The notes: generated by a model from the letters alone, not told the origin. A stretch of DNA of 64,000 nucleotides from Castanea sativa (GCF_040712315.1 NC_134013.1:39961001-40025000), one strand, 5' to 3'; positions 35,391 to 48,200 are shown, counted from the first letter of the stretch. Numbers and translations: made by a program.

Positions 35391-36519
35391 CTATCTTTTT
35401 GTTGTGAGTAATATTATCAAGCAAGGAGGTAAGACAATATTTTCAAAGTTCAGGCTTATCATACTTGAACTCGAACGTAAGGTACTATCTTCCGCAAACG
35501 TAGTTATCTTAGATAGTTGACACCAACTGGAAAAGGCCTTATTAATTAAGTAGAATTTCAACTCAATTGTCCACATTCTCTCCCTTGAAAACCTATAAAA
35601 CGACAATCTTTACTTGTCGATTTATTTATTTATTTTATTTCAAATACATACTGAAAATGATAGGATAAATTGCCAACTAAACTAAAAGTTAAATTAACAA
35701 CGTGACCTGCCTCTCATACTTCCTTTCAAGTTGAAAATGATATAACGAATTATTACTGGTAAACAAAGTGAAAGTATGCCATACCTACTTGTGCTTAACA
35801 GACAAAGTGCAATTTGTCTGCATCATCACTTAATGCTAGGTGGGTCCAATTTGCATGTATCAAAGGCAAGAACTTCAATTCATTTACATATATGCTTCAT
35901 CATGACTCAGTCTATATCATAGAATAATCTCTATCAGGATAACGCTATGATTATCCTTGGCACCCCCCCCCCTCCCCTAGCTGCCCAAAAATTTCTAATA
36001 AAATATTAAATGACCTATATGGATTATTTATCAAAATTAAAATGTCTATGAGTTTAACTCCCTCAAAATTTTTTTTTTTTTAATTCTTCCCCCGAAGAAA
36101 GAAAAGAAAGACTTTTAAGGAACTTAAAAAGAATTTTACAAGATCTAGTAGTATTTTTTTTTTGGAAGATAATAAGTTTACAAATATATTATACAAATTC
36201 TATAAAAGTGTATTCAAAGTTTTTTTTTAATAAAAAAACTTAATAATACATGAGAGTTCTTAAGTGGTCCTTTTATATGGCTAAAAAACAATTATTGTTA
36301 AATAAAACACTTATTTGGTATAAATAATAAATTATGGTTTAAGAAGTTTTAGGTTTTGACTTATGTGATTGATATGCGTAGTTTTTGTATTTTTTTTTTT
36401 TTTTCTGAGTACTCAATTTATTTCCTGTTTTCTAGTATTTTGTTGATTTACGGGATAGAAAAGAGTGCAAGGCCCTATAAGATGTCAATTGAGAGAATGA
36501 TCAAGTTTTAAAGATATTA
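35391..36519. other. Non-coding, no gene seen
   Basis: Holds a poly(C) run at about 35,964-35,972, poly(T) runs and AT-rich DNA. A 71-codon minus-strand frame at 35,391-35,606 shows no family signal. Confidence 0.55.
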
Positions 36520-36806
36520 GCCCCAGGAGGGGTGCCCTAGTTGGTGTGAGATCCCGTGTGCATGCGTGAAGTCCCTCGTTCGAGTCATGGCGGGTACCAT
36601 GTAGGAGGTGGGTTCCTAACATGCATTGCGCCCTATCCGCTGGCTCTCTTGGGGTGCTAAGGTGAGGTCTGTGGCACCCCGGTCACAGTAGCTATGGCTC
36701 AATCGAACATTCCCTAGTGGAGAGTGCCCCTATTAGGTCACGCCCTAGGGGGTAAGCCATATTTGGTCGCCCCCATCCCCCCTCTAGTTCATAAAAAAAA
36801 AAAAAA
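36520..36806 (+). mobile_element. tRNA-derived SINE with 17-bp TSD
   Basis: About 287 bp starting 'gccccaggaggggtgcccta'. A-box-like 'tagttggtgtgag' lies at 36,539-36,551 and a B-box-like 'gttcgagtcat' at 36,578-36,588, the internal RNA polymerase III promoter of a tRNA head. The tail is a poly(A) run. Flanks are 'aagttttaaagatatta' (36,503-36,519) and 'aagttttgaagatatta' (36,807-36,823), one mismatch over 17 bp. It would be mobilised by LINE machinery. Confidence 0.88.
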
Positions 36807-36823
36807 AAGTTTTGAAGATATTA

Positions 36824-38110
36824 ATTGAAATGATAATTTCTTAAAATGATTCTTGATTGGTGTATAACTTTGTTATTTTTGGTCAAATAATTGCTACATA
36901 TCCTACGTATATGGTGTATTCTATGAGTTTGTAATGTGCTTGGTGAATGAAGTTACTTTTTGAAGTAAAATTCAATGGTTCAAAAATTAAAATAGAGAAA
37001 AAATTATCGCATGACATGTAAAGCAAAACATATATTATAGATTCCACACATAAGTACTTAGTTTAATTTCAAACTTTCTATAAAATTTATAAATCTTTCA
37101 TTTACTAAATAATATATGACTTATTCAATTTTATAAGAAAGAAATTATCTATTTATAAAATCGAAGAAAGAAATTGAATAAAAAATTTCTGTGGTATTAG
37201 TTTAGTCATCTCTAAAAAGTACGAAAATGGTTTACTCACATTTTTAAACAAAATAGTGAACACGTCCATAATTACATATGAACATGTGGGTATGTTTATA
37301 TATTAATAACCATTTTCAAATAAAATAGCAAATGCTTATTTGGAGCCTTTGCTCTTGTAAGCTCGGGCCTAATGGATAGAATGCTATTATGATCACATTT
37401 AAGTGAAAGACGCCAACTTAGATTGTCTTTCTTTTCCTATTTCTCTTTCATAGAAAAAAAATGTATGTGCATAAGAGCGAGGTTTAAGTATTATTTTTTT
37501 CTATTCCATCTTTTGTTTTTATGTCCAAATTAATATGGTTAAAAAAAAAAAGACAACAAATTAAATACCTCCTTTCCACCATCAAATTAAAAATGAACAA
37601 ATCAATGAATTGTACTGATTCAATTAGATTGAAATGAAGAAATCAATGTATAATATTGATTCAATTAGATGAAGCACGTCATTGGTCGTGTGTTAAGTTA
37701 TATAAGAAATTTGTTTGAGCATAATCTAATGGATTGCTCTATTAATTGTCCACGACGCGTAAGCATGTTTTGTTGTAATTCCAATATCTAAAACTAATGT
37801 CTAGTCTTCTACTCCTTTCAATGTTTTCTTTTGAAGGGGGGTAAACTTAATTTGTTTGTAGGGGGGTAAACTAACATTTTACTTGGATTGGATGGAAAAT
37901 AGTTTTCCTCTTTGATTATAAATTTGATGATTACGTACGTTTTGTGGGTCCGTATAGTGAGCTTTTTGAAGGACTGACTGTGAAAGCCAACTCGACCAGT
38001 AGAACCCAGGCCAATCAATCCTTACAAATTACTAGTATTTAATTGAATTAATTATTAAGAGAATTACGAGTCAAAATTCAAAGCCCAGCTGCCATGTTTT
38101 AACATACATG
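36824..38110. other. Non-coding, no gene seen
   Basis: AT-rich. A duplicated 'gattcaattagat' phrase with 'gaaatcaatg' occurs near 37,590-37,670. No supported frame. Confidence 0.55.
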
Positions 38111-38135
38111 GTATTGGTTTGGAATTGGCTTAAAA

Positions 38136-38440
38136 AGTCAATTTTTTTACTATTTAGTTTATTTTTATTATTATTTATGGGTTTTATAGTACTTTTTGGT
38201 ATTAATTATAGGTCTTACTATACTATTTTAACTACTTTTTAACTTTATTTATAGTACTTTTAGTAAAAGGTTTTCAGTTTGGGAACAACCTATTTAGCTA
38301 AAACTGAAAACTTTTTTTTAAAAGTACTGTAAATAAAAGTAAGAGTTAACTGAATAATATAGTGAGACCCATAAAATAATACCAAAAAGTACAAACACTC
38401 ATAAATAATAGCAAAAATAGACTAAAATTACAAATGAAAT
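38136..38440. mobile_element. Fold-back MITE, about 300 bp
   Basis: The two halves are inverted repeats of each other over about 140 bp: 'tactttttggtattaatta' pairs with the inverse of 'aataataccaaaaagta', 'ttttatttatagtactttt' with 'aaaagtactgtaaataaaa', and 'aggttttcagttt' with 'aaactgaaaactt'. The centre is 'gggaacaacctatttagct'. RNA or single strands of it would form a long hairpin. Ends are approximate and no target duplication is assigned. Confidence 0.78.
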
Positions 38441-38512
38441 TTTCGAGCGTACAATATACTAGTATTAATATTACATGACACAACTGCAAAGATTGAAAAT
38501 GGAGATTTATTA

Positions 38513-38901
38513 AAGCATTCCCATTGGCAATAGTAAATGATATATGTAGAGAAAATTTAGTATAACTGCACAAAAAGAGCCCAACAGTGACTTGTAAAAT
38601 CTTACAATTGCAATTGTGCTACAGTGTCATCCTAAATGTAGGATGGCATTGTAGCACTTTAGTAAAAATTATAATATATTTTATTAATAAAGTGGAAGAG
38701 AGATGGGGAGAAGAAAGAGAAAGAGTTGTATTGGAATATATTATCTTATTTTAGTGGGTAATATATATTATTTTAATGAGTAGAATAGGAAAATAAAAGT
38801 TAGGATGTTGGGTGTATTGTAAAATAGTATAATATAATTGATAAAGTAACTTTTTGAGATGGTAAAATAGGATATGAAAACATTTTTCATTGTGGATGCT
38901 C
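38513..38901. mobile_element. MITE with GAGCATCCAC-type ends, TSD TTA
   Basis: 389 bp. The left end is AAGCATTCCCATTGG and the inverted right end is GAGCATCCACAATG, flanked by TTA (38,510-38,512 and 38,902-38,904). An inner hairpin 'gctacagtgtcatcctaaatgtaggatggcattgtagc' lies at 38,619-38,656. The TTA duplication suggests PIF/Harbinger, though the end sequence resembles other MITE families. Confidence 0.65.
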
Positions 38902-38904
38902 TTA

Positions 38905-39810
38905 TTATTATTTACAAACTAATTAATTAGTGGTACCACTCAGAGACTTTTTTGTTTTTTTTCCTCAGCCGCCTGCCTAGCTAGCGCTATATATATAGAT
39001 GGAGAGGATCAGCATTTTTATGGAGTGGAGTGTGTATAATATCCAGCAAGTGGAAAAGCTAGCTAGCGTTGACGGGTTGTTGAGAAATTTAATGCACGTG
39101 CAATATATGCATTGCCGACAGTCGGTATTTACTTGGTGTGTGTGTTCCTCACCACTGCTTTGCTCACTGTGATAGCCCCCGCCGACGCTGCGGCCACTCT
39201 TTCTTGCTTTGGCAATTGAGATTGCATGCATGTGCATTTATTTTCTTTCTTTCTTTTGCTATCTATATACGTTAATGTGTCTATATATATATATGCACCA
39301 TCGCATGTGACCTAGCCAATAATAAAACCATAATAGCTAGGTTAAAATCAATTTTTAGAAAGAGTGAGAAGGAAAAGCATATATATGATTACTTGCAATT
39401 TAATTGGTAACATACATGCAATCCTTAATTACATTGCGACATACTTGATCCAACTATTAAATTTACCACTTTAATTTGAAAATCCAAAATTACATCAACC
39501 CAAGAAAGGAACAATGTCAATGACAGCATCTCAGATGAGACGCGGTTCTTTTCAGATCTGTCATTACTGGTTACCCTACCCAAAATATTGTCTAGCTTTG
39601 AAGAACAACTTATGGTGCACGTATGATGTTGTGTCTTTCCTTTTGAACACTTTACGTTGCTTTGTATTATGAACTTTTCCTTTCTGTTCCTTACTTTTAT
39701 TTTATCATTTTTTTATGTGTGCATTTTTAGATTAATTGAGGGTATTGTCATTTGATGTATTTTTAAAAATATTTTACCAATTAAGTTCTATGTTTCTCAA
39801 TTATATTATA
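38905..39810. other. Non-coding, includes a short GC-richer patch
   Basis: Most is AT-rich. 39,000-39,240 is richer in GC and CpG ('gcccccgccgacgctgcggc') and does not look like the repeats around it; a minus-strand frame of 86 codons there (39,237-38,977) shows no family. It may be low-copy sequence. Confidence 0.4.
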
Positions 39811-40198
39811 TGTTAGGGAAATTTAGACCCCAATATTGATTACCACGGAAACAAAGTAGAGTTGATTAATTAACCAATATGCAACAAAAATCTATTTAGG
39901 GATAATCAAAGCACACTAAAAATATTGCTAATAACAGTAAAACAAACAAGTGCAGAAAATAAATAACACAACAATATGGTTACAATGTGAAAAACCAACT
40001 AAAACAATCAATGAAAAAACACAGCAAGGATTATTCACCAACCCCAAGGAAATAAAGTCCACTAGTAAAATTGTGGTGTTTACAATAGAAAATAACCCTA
40101 AATTCTATTGCTATCTCTAATAGATATTTATTATAATTAACACACGCAACTCCAAATTCATGGACTCTATTAAGTTTTAGACCTTTGAAAACACAGAT
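39811..40198 (+). mobile_element. Copia-type LTR, 5' part (outer LTR of a nest)
   Basis: It starts TGTTAGGGAAATTTAGACC like the solo LTR at 32,545 and runs to 'gaaaacacagat', where another LTR appears to begin. The remainder may continue from 53,320. The right end is not defined. Confidence 0.55.
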
Positions 40199-40331
40199 TG
40201 TTAACCTAATACATTATCCAAGTTATTACTTAGGTCAATTAAACAGGTCTAGGTTAAACAAGTATCAATCATATTATAAATAATAGAAAAGTAAAGAACA
40301 CAACTATGATGACCTAGGAGAATCAATGAAA

Positions 40332-40446
40332 GGCAAAATTTGGCAAACAGTACAATAAGGGAAAATTTTTAGGACGAGGGCATGCGTTCAAACTTAATTC
40401 GTTAGTTGGACTCTTTTTGGAAGTCGATTTTACCAAACTCGACTTC
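40332..40446 (+). repeat. Left TIR of the MULE
   Basis: 115 bp, about 97 percent identical to the inverted right TIR. Its inner end is itself the inverted motif 'gaagtcga...tcgacttc'. MULE TIRs carry transposase-binding sites and often promoters. Confidence 0.93.
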
Positions 40447-40753
40447 TGGGTAACATCAGTCCACTCCCACCACATATTTTTGTTTGACGTGGATTAAAAA
40501 AAGAAAAAAAAAAACACCACGTGGAAGTCGAGTTCAGTAAACTTGACTTCCATAAGTCGACTACAGTGAACTCGACTTCAAGCTTGCGTAAAACTTTGTA
40601 CACCACATAAAATCGAGTATAGTATACTCGACTTTCACTAAAAGTCGAGTATACTATACTCGACTTGCGGGCTATTCAACCCCACCCAAGTCAGTTATAC
40701 GAGCACGGTAAAAAAAAATTTTAAATGGGAATCGAGTTTGGTATACTCGATTT
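40420..40753. promoter_or_regulatory. Left array of inverted GTCGAG/CTCGAC motifs
   Basis: Six copies of a roughly 25-bp inverted motif, GTCGAG-N(9-13)-CTCGAC with flanking AA/TT, at 40,420-40,446, 40,524-40,550, 40,554-40,579, 40,610-40,635, 40,641-40,666 and 40,729-40,753. The best copy reads 'gtcgagtatactatactcga'. They are candidate transposase-binding or promoter elements. Confidence 0.7.
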
Positions 40754-40955
40754 CCAATTAATACTACAACCACCTCAACTGTCTCAGATTAATACTTTGA
40801 TGACTCTTAATCCCTTACACTAATTCCAATCTCACAACTCTCACTTTTCCCAGCTCTCTCCCACGCCCAAATTCTCCCTTTCACCACACATATCACATTC
40901 TACAAATTAAAAGGTTTTTTCTTCTTCTTCAATTTGTAGGTAAATTATTCAAACC

Positions 40956-40961
<6 letters not shown>

Positions 40962-41007
<46 letters not shown>

Positions 41008-41071
41008 TTAGACCTGGTTATTCAACCTTCTTCAATTTTTTATTATAATAAATTACTCACCTTTTTATTTG

Positions 41072-41119
<48 letters not shown>
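40962..41119. repeat. Two AT microsatellites
   Basis: AT runs at 40,962-41,003 and 41,075-41,119 in the transposase leader; an ATT run follows at 41,531-41,558. Confidence 0.95.
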
Positions 41120-41124
<5 letters not shown>

Positions 41125-41857
41125 ATGATGTGCTGTTTGTAATGGTAGTTTATTATCATTATCATTATCATTATTATGATGTTCTGTTATATTATTATTA
41201 TTAGTTTTTTTATCCAATTATTATTATTATTAGTTAAAAGCAATCAACTGTCACCATAAAATTCCCAGCAAAGAAAAGTTTGAGCTCTTCTATATATACA
41301 TTGTAAATTATAGTGGCAAGATTCAAGAAACATGAACTTCTCTTAATAAACAAGCTTGCTAAAAGTTGATAACCACACTTGTTTTATTATAAAAGCAGGT
41401 AACATCAATAATAAGAATTTACAGAGCAGTGCCATATTGAGCAGTATATATTCATATCTTATATAAAGAACAAATGAATTAGTATAAAGAGATCAATTTG
41501 TCATATTGAGCAGTGCCATATTGAGTAGGCCATTATTATTATTATTATTATTATTATTGTGTTTGGCATTTGTCATTTGTGCTTTGTAATGTGTTGTTAA
41601 GTATAATGCAAATAAATGGGTAACATGTTATTTATTTGCAATGTGTTGTTAGTTGTAAGGTGTAACGTATTAATTTTTTAAGGTTAGCGACCATGTACAA
41701 ATTTGTTTGAGTTTAAAAATTTGTTTATAGTTGTTTGGTGGACTATACAATGTTATCTTTACATTTGCCTTGAGGCAATATTTTGTAGTTTATATCGAAT
41801 AAAGGTGTTATATTTGTCACTAACTTTCAGTAAACTTATTTGACTTGTAGGCTTGTA

Positions 41858-44553
41858 ATGAGTTCGATTGATTTATATCTATATTATGGTGGGGAGCTCT
41901 GCAATGATGTGACTTATGGAGTGACATATGAAGGGCCTGGTACAAAGTTAGAAATTATTCAGCTAAAAAAACGGCGGGAGATTAATTTGAAGAAGTTGAA
42001 AAAGAAAATTATGAAAGAGCTGAATTTGGACTGTCGATTGCATGACTTAAAAATTACATATCGTGCTCCTCTTGCAGTGTTCAGTGACCGTATTGTCTTC
42101 ACACCTATTGAAATAAAAGGAGACAAGCATGTTAAGATTATGTTTGATAGGATAAACTCTACACCCCAATTAAAAGCTGTTGAGTTGTATATAAGTGTGG
42201 AGCCTCGTATAGAAGTTGGCGGTGAAGATGTGCAACAAACAACTTTGGAGGGTGGTGGCGGGGAAGAATTCCAATCATTACATGCTAATAGTCATCTGAA
42301 TCTTACCTCGTGCACTATAGTTGGGGGTTATATACTACCATGTTAAGAGACACCAACTCTAATGGAGGCTTGCGGATCTAGTTATCAACAAGAATATATT
42401 CAATCTCTAGGGGGGGAAGGCAAAGACGAAGACGAAGATGATGTTGATCATGGTAGAGATGAGTATGAAGAGATGATTGGGAGAGATGACTTTCACGAGA
42501 ATACTATAAACTATGAAAATGTTGACAATGTCTATCATGATGTCGTGGATGATCATGATGATGATGCTATAGAGTTTCAAGATGATATAGGCGATGGTGA
42601 TCATGCTACAGTCCCTACATATGAAGCTCATGGCCTGTCATTCCATGCAAACACTTGGGATAATATAGTTGATCCTTCAAATGTTGAGATACCATTTTCA
42701 TCAAGTTGGGGGCGGAGAATGAATTTTAGCAAATGGTTGATTTTCCCTAATAAAGAGGCTATGAAACAAGCATTAATAGTTTACTCTCTAGATAACAACA
42801 AGAATTATATAACTGAGTGGTCCAACCAAAAAATATTGTGTGTGAAGTGCGCAAATGAGTCATGTGTATGGAAAGTCCGAGCATTCTCGCAACCGAAGCT
42901 TAACGGATTATAGGTTGTCAAAGTATTCGGTGGTCCTCACACCATCAGTTGGGGTGAACAAAGATGGCAGAATGATGGATTTGAATTTTCTTGCCAAAGA
43001 ACTGCATAAATATGTACTTAAAGATCACACCAGCAAAATAAAGGATCTCCAAAATCTGATGAAGGAAAGGTTTAACCACGATATATCATACTACAAGATA
43101 TGGGATGCGAAACAAAAGGCTATTGCAAACATATAGGGGAATTGGGAAGAGTCATACCAATAGTTGCAGAAGTTGTTGTTGGTATATAAGGATAGCGATC
43201 CAGGTACACAAGTAAAGTTTCGGTCGATCAATGGGGACATACCAGGTACTATTATATTCAAGTATGTGTTATGGGCTTTTGCTCCTTCCATTGCTGGATT
43301 TGCACATTGTAGGCCAGTGATTAGTATTGATGGAACTCATCTTTATGGAAAATATAAAGGAAAGTTGTTGATTGCAATGGCTACCGATGCTAATAATGAG
43401 ATTTTTCCGCTTGCCTTTGCGGTTGTGGATGATGAGACGGGGGCTAGTTAGGGATGGTTTTTAGAATGCTTGCGGACTGCAATACGGGATGTGGTACCCA
43501 ATTCTGGCATTTGCATAATATCAGACCGACATAAAGGTATAATATCATCCATTGCCCAGTGGCCCAATAATTATGTTCCGGTATATCATAGATATTGCAT
43601 TAGACATGTGGCCAGCAACTTCAACACCCAATTTAATAACAAATTCTTAAAGTCTTTGGCCTTGAAAGCAGGACACGAGCATCAAGATCGCAAACTTGAA
43701 AAAATATTGGATTGCCTTAAGGACGTTGAACTCAAATTCAGTAAGGATCCCAATCCTAATATAGCAAAAAAGAAGCTGTATTCCTATCTAACGAAGGAGG
43801 GTCTGGATAAGTGGACACTGTCACATGATGGTGGACGCCACTATGGGGCAATGACTACCAATATGTCTGAGTGTTTCAATGGAGTTCTAAAAGGTGCACG
43901 TGGACTACCCATATCTACATTGGTTGACTACATTTGGTGTAAACTTGTCGCCTATTTCAATGATCGGCGCACTAAAATATTGGGTGATATTGAACATGGT
44001 CTGAAGTTCAGCAAGCATGCCATGGAGAAATATGAAGTAAATTACGAAAAAGGGACAAGACACTATGTGAGGCCATTTAACTAGCAGAACGGTGTATATC
44101 AGGTTTGTACAACACATAATCCACACAGCTCTAATGGGGGAGACCATAGTCATGAAGTAAGATTGCTAGAGAACACATGTACTTGTGGCAAATGGGAAAT
44201 CTATAAGATCCCTTGTTCACATGTGATTGCAGTTTGTATTAGGGAACATGTCAATGCAATGAGGTATATTGACCCATGTTATACTTTACAATAGTGACTT
44301 GCCACTTATTCACATGATTTTTGTGTGCCCAAGGATAAGTCATTATGACGGGAGGTTGCCGGCCTAAAGTTGTACCCTGACCCTGAAATGTTGCGAGACA
44401 AAGGTCAACTTATGTCAACAAGAATAAGAAATGAGATGGATTGGAAGGAGAGTCAACCCAAGCCGAAATGTGGAGTGTGTCATGAAGAGGGCCATAACCG
44501 CAGGAGATGTCCGAATGTGATTTGCGCATCAACAAGCAGCCATGTTCCAAACT
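41858..44553 (+). pseudogene. mudrA-like MULE transposase, eight stops and one frameshift
   Basis: Start chosen at ATG 41,858 (MSSIDLYLYYGGELCNDVTY); ATG 41,840 is 6 codons upstream in frame. The N-terminus has a small PB1-like segment, then an acidic Asp/Glu/His stretch (42,420-42,600), a MuDR-type domain with CVKCANESCVWKVRAF, and the MULE catalytic core: D in VISIDGTHLYGKYKGK (43,329), D in IISDRHKGI (43,524), E in MSECFNGVLKGAR (43,869). A SWIM finger CTCGKWEIYKIPCSHV (44,178-44,225) and a CCHC knuckle CGVCHEEGHNRRRC (44,469-44,510) follow. Stops lie at 42,344, 42,911, 43,134, 43,161, 43,449, 44,082, 44,292/44,295 and 44,346, and a frameshift near 42,945. Length, about 890 codons, is normal. 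It would bind the TIRs and cut and paste the element. Confidence 0.9.
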
Positions 44554-45009
44554 AGGTAAGCAACGCATGCAATTTTTCTTTTTTTTGGGATATACTTATT
44601 AGAAGTTAGCAGTGGTTTGATTGTTGAGTGTGAGAGTCATTTCCCTTGTGGCGTATGAAAATCTTTTGTGAATTTTTATTACAAAGCTGCATGTATCCTT
44701 GTTTAGATGCTATATCCATGGCCCTTGATGCTATATCCTTGTTTACTTAGCTGCATGTATCCTTGTTTAGATGATTACACAGTGCCACCATGATCTTTTC
44801 AGACTCAATTCAAAAGAAAACATGTTCAGAGAATTTCAGAAAAGTAGAAACTTGTAACTGGAAAGGCACAAGAACTAATAAATCAAAAGACTAAATTACA
44901 AGGATGTGAATTTAAGTTCAACATTCTTCACTAAAACAGAGTAACTACAATAACATGAAATAGACAAGAACATGCTATTTTTTGATAAGCAAAGGAGGTT
45001 GCTGATTGA

Positions 45010-45221
45010 ATTTGAAGGGGCATCCAACAGTTTCTTTAAATTCTCATCCAGTAGTTTCTTTAAATTCTCTAAATCTTCATTCTTCTGGATCAGAAGGACT
45101 CCAACAACAGCTATAAACAGTAAAGTTTTACAAAAAAAGATGCCCATTTGGTCAACCAAACCCACCCCAGTCAAGCTATCAACTATATAAGCCATGAAGA
45201 AGCCTATCATTGTAGTGCGGC
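45010..45221 (-). pseudogene. Captured LIL3-like gene fragment (light-harvesting-like protein 3)
   Basis: On minus a clean 3' splice site (ttttatgcag) at 45,222-45,231 precedes [20 protein letters not shown], then [20 protein letters not shown] and [20 protein letters not shown]. This strongly resembles the C-terminal, chlorophyll-binding-like transmembrane part of LIL3, a thylakoid protein that in plants stabilises geranylgeranyl reductase for chlorophyll and tocopherol synthesis. Intron sequence is still attached upstream, so capture was from genomic DNA, not mRNA. The usual end of LIL3 is missing; a 24-bp unit is duplicated at 45,021-45,068 (NLKKLLDE twice) and unrelated sequence follows. 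No start codon or promoter of its own. Identity is from motif memory. Confidence 0.75.
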
Positions 45222-45231
45222 CTGCATAAAA

Positions 45232-48200
45232 CACAATATACAACATAGACAGATTAGTAAGATATAGCATCTTATATAAATATACACACATTTCATTTAA
45301 GAGAAAACAAATGCACTGAACAAACCATTAAGCCATTTTCTTCTCGTAGCCTCAAAAACCGCAAGAAAGGGGAGATTGAACCTACTAATTGTGTTGGACC
45401 TACTAATTGTTTCAATGGATCCAGTTAATTTTTTTTTTTACTTAATGCAAATATTCAAGTCCCAAGCCTGCTGTACACATATAACCCACATTTTCTCACT
45501 GCAATTGGATAAATAAGGACCGGCCTTCATCTATATCCAGCCAATATTGAACAATTCACATGAATACGAAAAAGAATAAGATCAAAATAATATCTGCTAA
45601 CTTCAATCCTCAATCATACTAATAACCTATATAATCATACTATACGTACGATACTTTATTTGGTCTAATCAACCATTTTCAGGACAATGATTTTCAGAAG
45701 GGCTGAAGCCATTTTGGCTACTTTCAAACAAGCTTGACCCTCAATTGATGAATGAACCGTGTTCAAGACAATGAACCGTTTTCAACCACCTATGAATGAA
45801 CCGTGTTCAAGACAATGACCCTTAATTTCAATCTTTTTTCTTTACTAGATAAGTTTCCTTTTTGTCTTTCTCAAATTGATATTAATAATTTCCATTTTTT
45901 TTTGGTTGCTCCAATGAGGTTTAGTATTAATAACAGTTGATATTGCCTTTGAGATCGTTGTTTTGTATAGCAGACAATGAATTTTTCATGAAAATGATCA
46001 AGGACAAATATGTATTTGTAAAATTTATGGAGCTTGGTTTGTTTTTGTATGAACATATATAACAGGAAAATGCATTGGTTGCATCTATAAATGTGGTCAG
46101 TGCTTTGCATATGCCTACTAACATGTTATTTTGCCTGTTAAAATTGCCCCACCTTTTTTCCCATTGCATAATCTAAATGTTTAGTATTTTCTTACAATTT
46201 GATAAAATGATATTTGTATCTCACAAACTTTTGCAGTCAATCATTGAACACAGCCCAGGAAATTTCACCCTGTTTTTCTGCTGGCATTTCCTATTTCTAA
46301 GTAGTTCTCTTACAAAATTTATATGTTGTATGAAGCTTTTCACATTTAAATTCTGTAGGCTGTGCAAAATTGAGGGCTTGGTTGTATGATAAGTCTTAAT
46401 CTGAGCTGGATTATAAGAGAAATTCAAATTTATTATTTAAAGGCCACTCTTTACATTGTTATCCCTTTGAAGAACACTAATCTGTTCAGACTTGAAATAT
46501 TTTCAAAAAGATACTATACCTTCTAAATCAAGACAACTATAGCCTTGGATTATTATAACTATTCCCATGAAACTAAATTCCAATAAAGTTAAATCAGATT
46601 TAAATATTGCATACTAAGTTAAGAACTTCTATCCCACCATCAAACTTTAACAAAAGCTCTACGTTGTGTGTGTGTGCATATGTATTGCTAAGCTTAATAG
46701 AAAAAAATTGTACAAATTGAAGCTCAAGTTTTCTAAAACTGGTAGTGATATCAATTGGCAGTTGTGATTACTAGAAACTTTGTAGTTCACAAAAAAACAT
46801 AGACTATTTCAGCTTGCAATGGAAGCAGAAATCTATAATTACAAAACTTAAGTTGATAGTTGCATGTATTACTCAGTTGTAGAAGACTGTTATGCAACTT
46901 TGTGATTATCTTTCTTCCTCCTGGAAGTTCTGTTCTCTCTTATTTTTCTGTCTTCCGAAAATTGCATTGCCGCCTACAATGTTCAATATATCTTTCACTC
47001 TTTTACGCTCATGTTGGTCTTGATTCTAGCTACATTCTTCTCATTTTTGAGCAATTCATCTGTGATCCCATCCAATATAATTATGCTCATCTCATGAAGT
47101 CTGATCTTTTTCCACTCACTATCATCTTATTCTAACCCAACCTTTTTTTGTTTGGTAGTGGTATTTTACCATTTTGATACCTTTTTATTTTTATTTTTAT
47201 AGGCATTTTACTATTTTGGTACTTCTTTTAGATCAATTAGTCTTCACTTCAGAAGCTTTCTGAATCCTTTATAAAAATTTTACATATTGATGTACTTTTG
47301 GTTTCTAGTGGTAGTTTTCACTTTATGATTCTGTTCATGGTGTAGAAAACAACCTTCCCAGTTTTCTTTTTGTTTCTTTTCTTTATTTCATTCTTTAGAC
47401 TAGCCTATAGGTTTCACATGAAATACATGATTCCATTGTATTATTTCTGATGTGACAAGCTTTTGAAAAAGCAAACGTTCAAGGGATTTTCTATTATAGA
47501 TAATGATGTAGAACAGTGTAGGAAAATAAGGATAACAAAAGGATAAACCAAAAAAATTCTAAGCTTCACGACCTAGAATCTGCTTGCAAACCTTCAGCAT
47601 CACCACATCAAAGAAGAACCTAAAAGTTAAAATTTCAAAATACAAAGCTACAAATAAACAAAACAGTCACAATAACTTCAACATAGCTGCATGTGTTTTC
47701 TGTACTAGTTTTTAACTTCAGGAACATCTCCTCACTTGAATTCCTAAAGTCTTCCATATTCACAGAACTCTACCCCTAAAGAAGACTGCACCACTATGTG
47801 GACTCTACCCTCACCACCCAACAAAAGACCAAACTTTGTAAAGCAAAAAATCAAGAAAAACTCAAACTTATATCCATAAGAAGTCTAGCTAAGAAGAAAA
47901 AAAAAATTGGCTATAAAATCAGAACTCACAAAGGTTAGCTGCAGTTTAAAGTTTAGCCCAAAAAATATAAATTTCCATTAAAGAAAAAGGAAATTAGTTC
48001 ATACTTACAATAACAATCTCAAGACTGCAGCAACCCTTATAGGATTTCAATAATTAGGATGCACCCTCCCCGCGTTTACTTCTTTTCTGGTTGCGTCTAG
48101 TGTATTGTTTGGCCGGAACATGCTCTGTTACCTGCTCATAATGTTATATTTTAATCTTTTACAAACAAACAAATTCATGCACAAAGAAACCCAAAAAATA

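Noticed and set aside
36578..36588. Possible tRNA gene from the B-box motif
   Set aside because: No cloverleaf partner sequence follows. The poly(A) tail and long target duplication show a SINE.
46860..47135. 91-codon frame in the MULE interior
   Set aside because: No recognisable family, and the surrounding DNA is AT-rich and intron-like. It could be captured sequence but cannot be supported.
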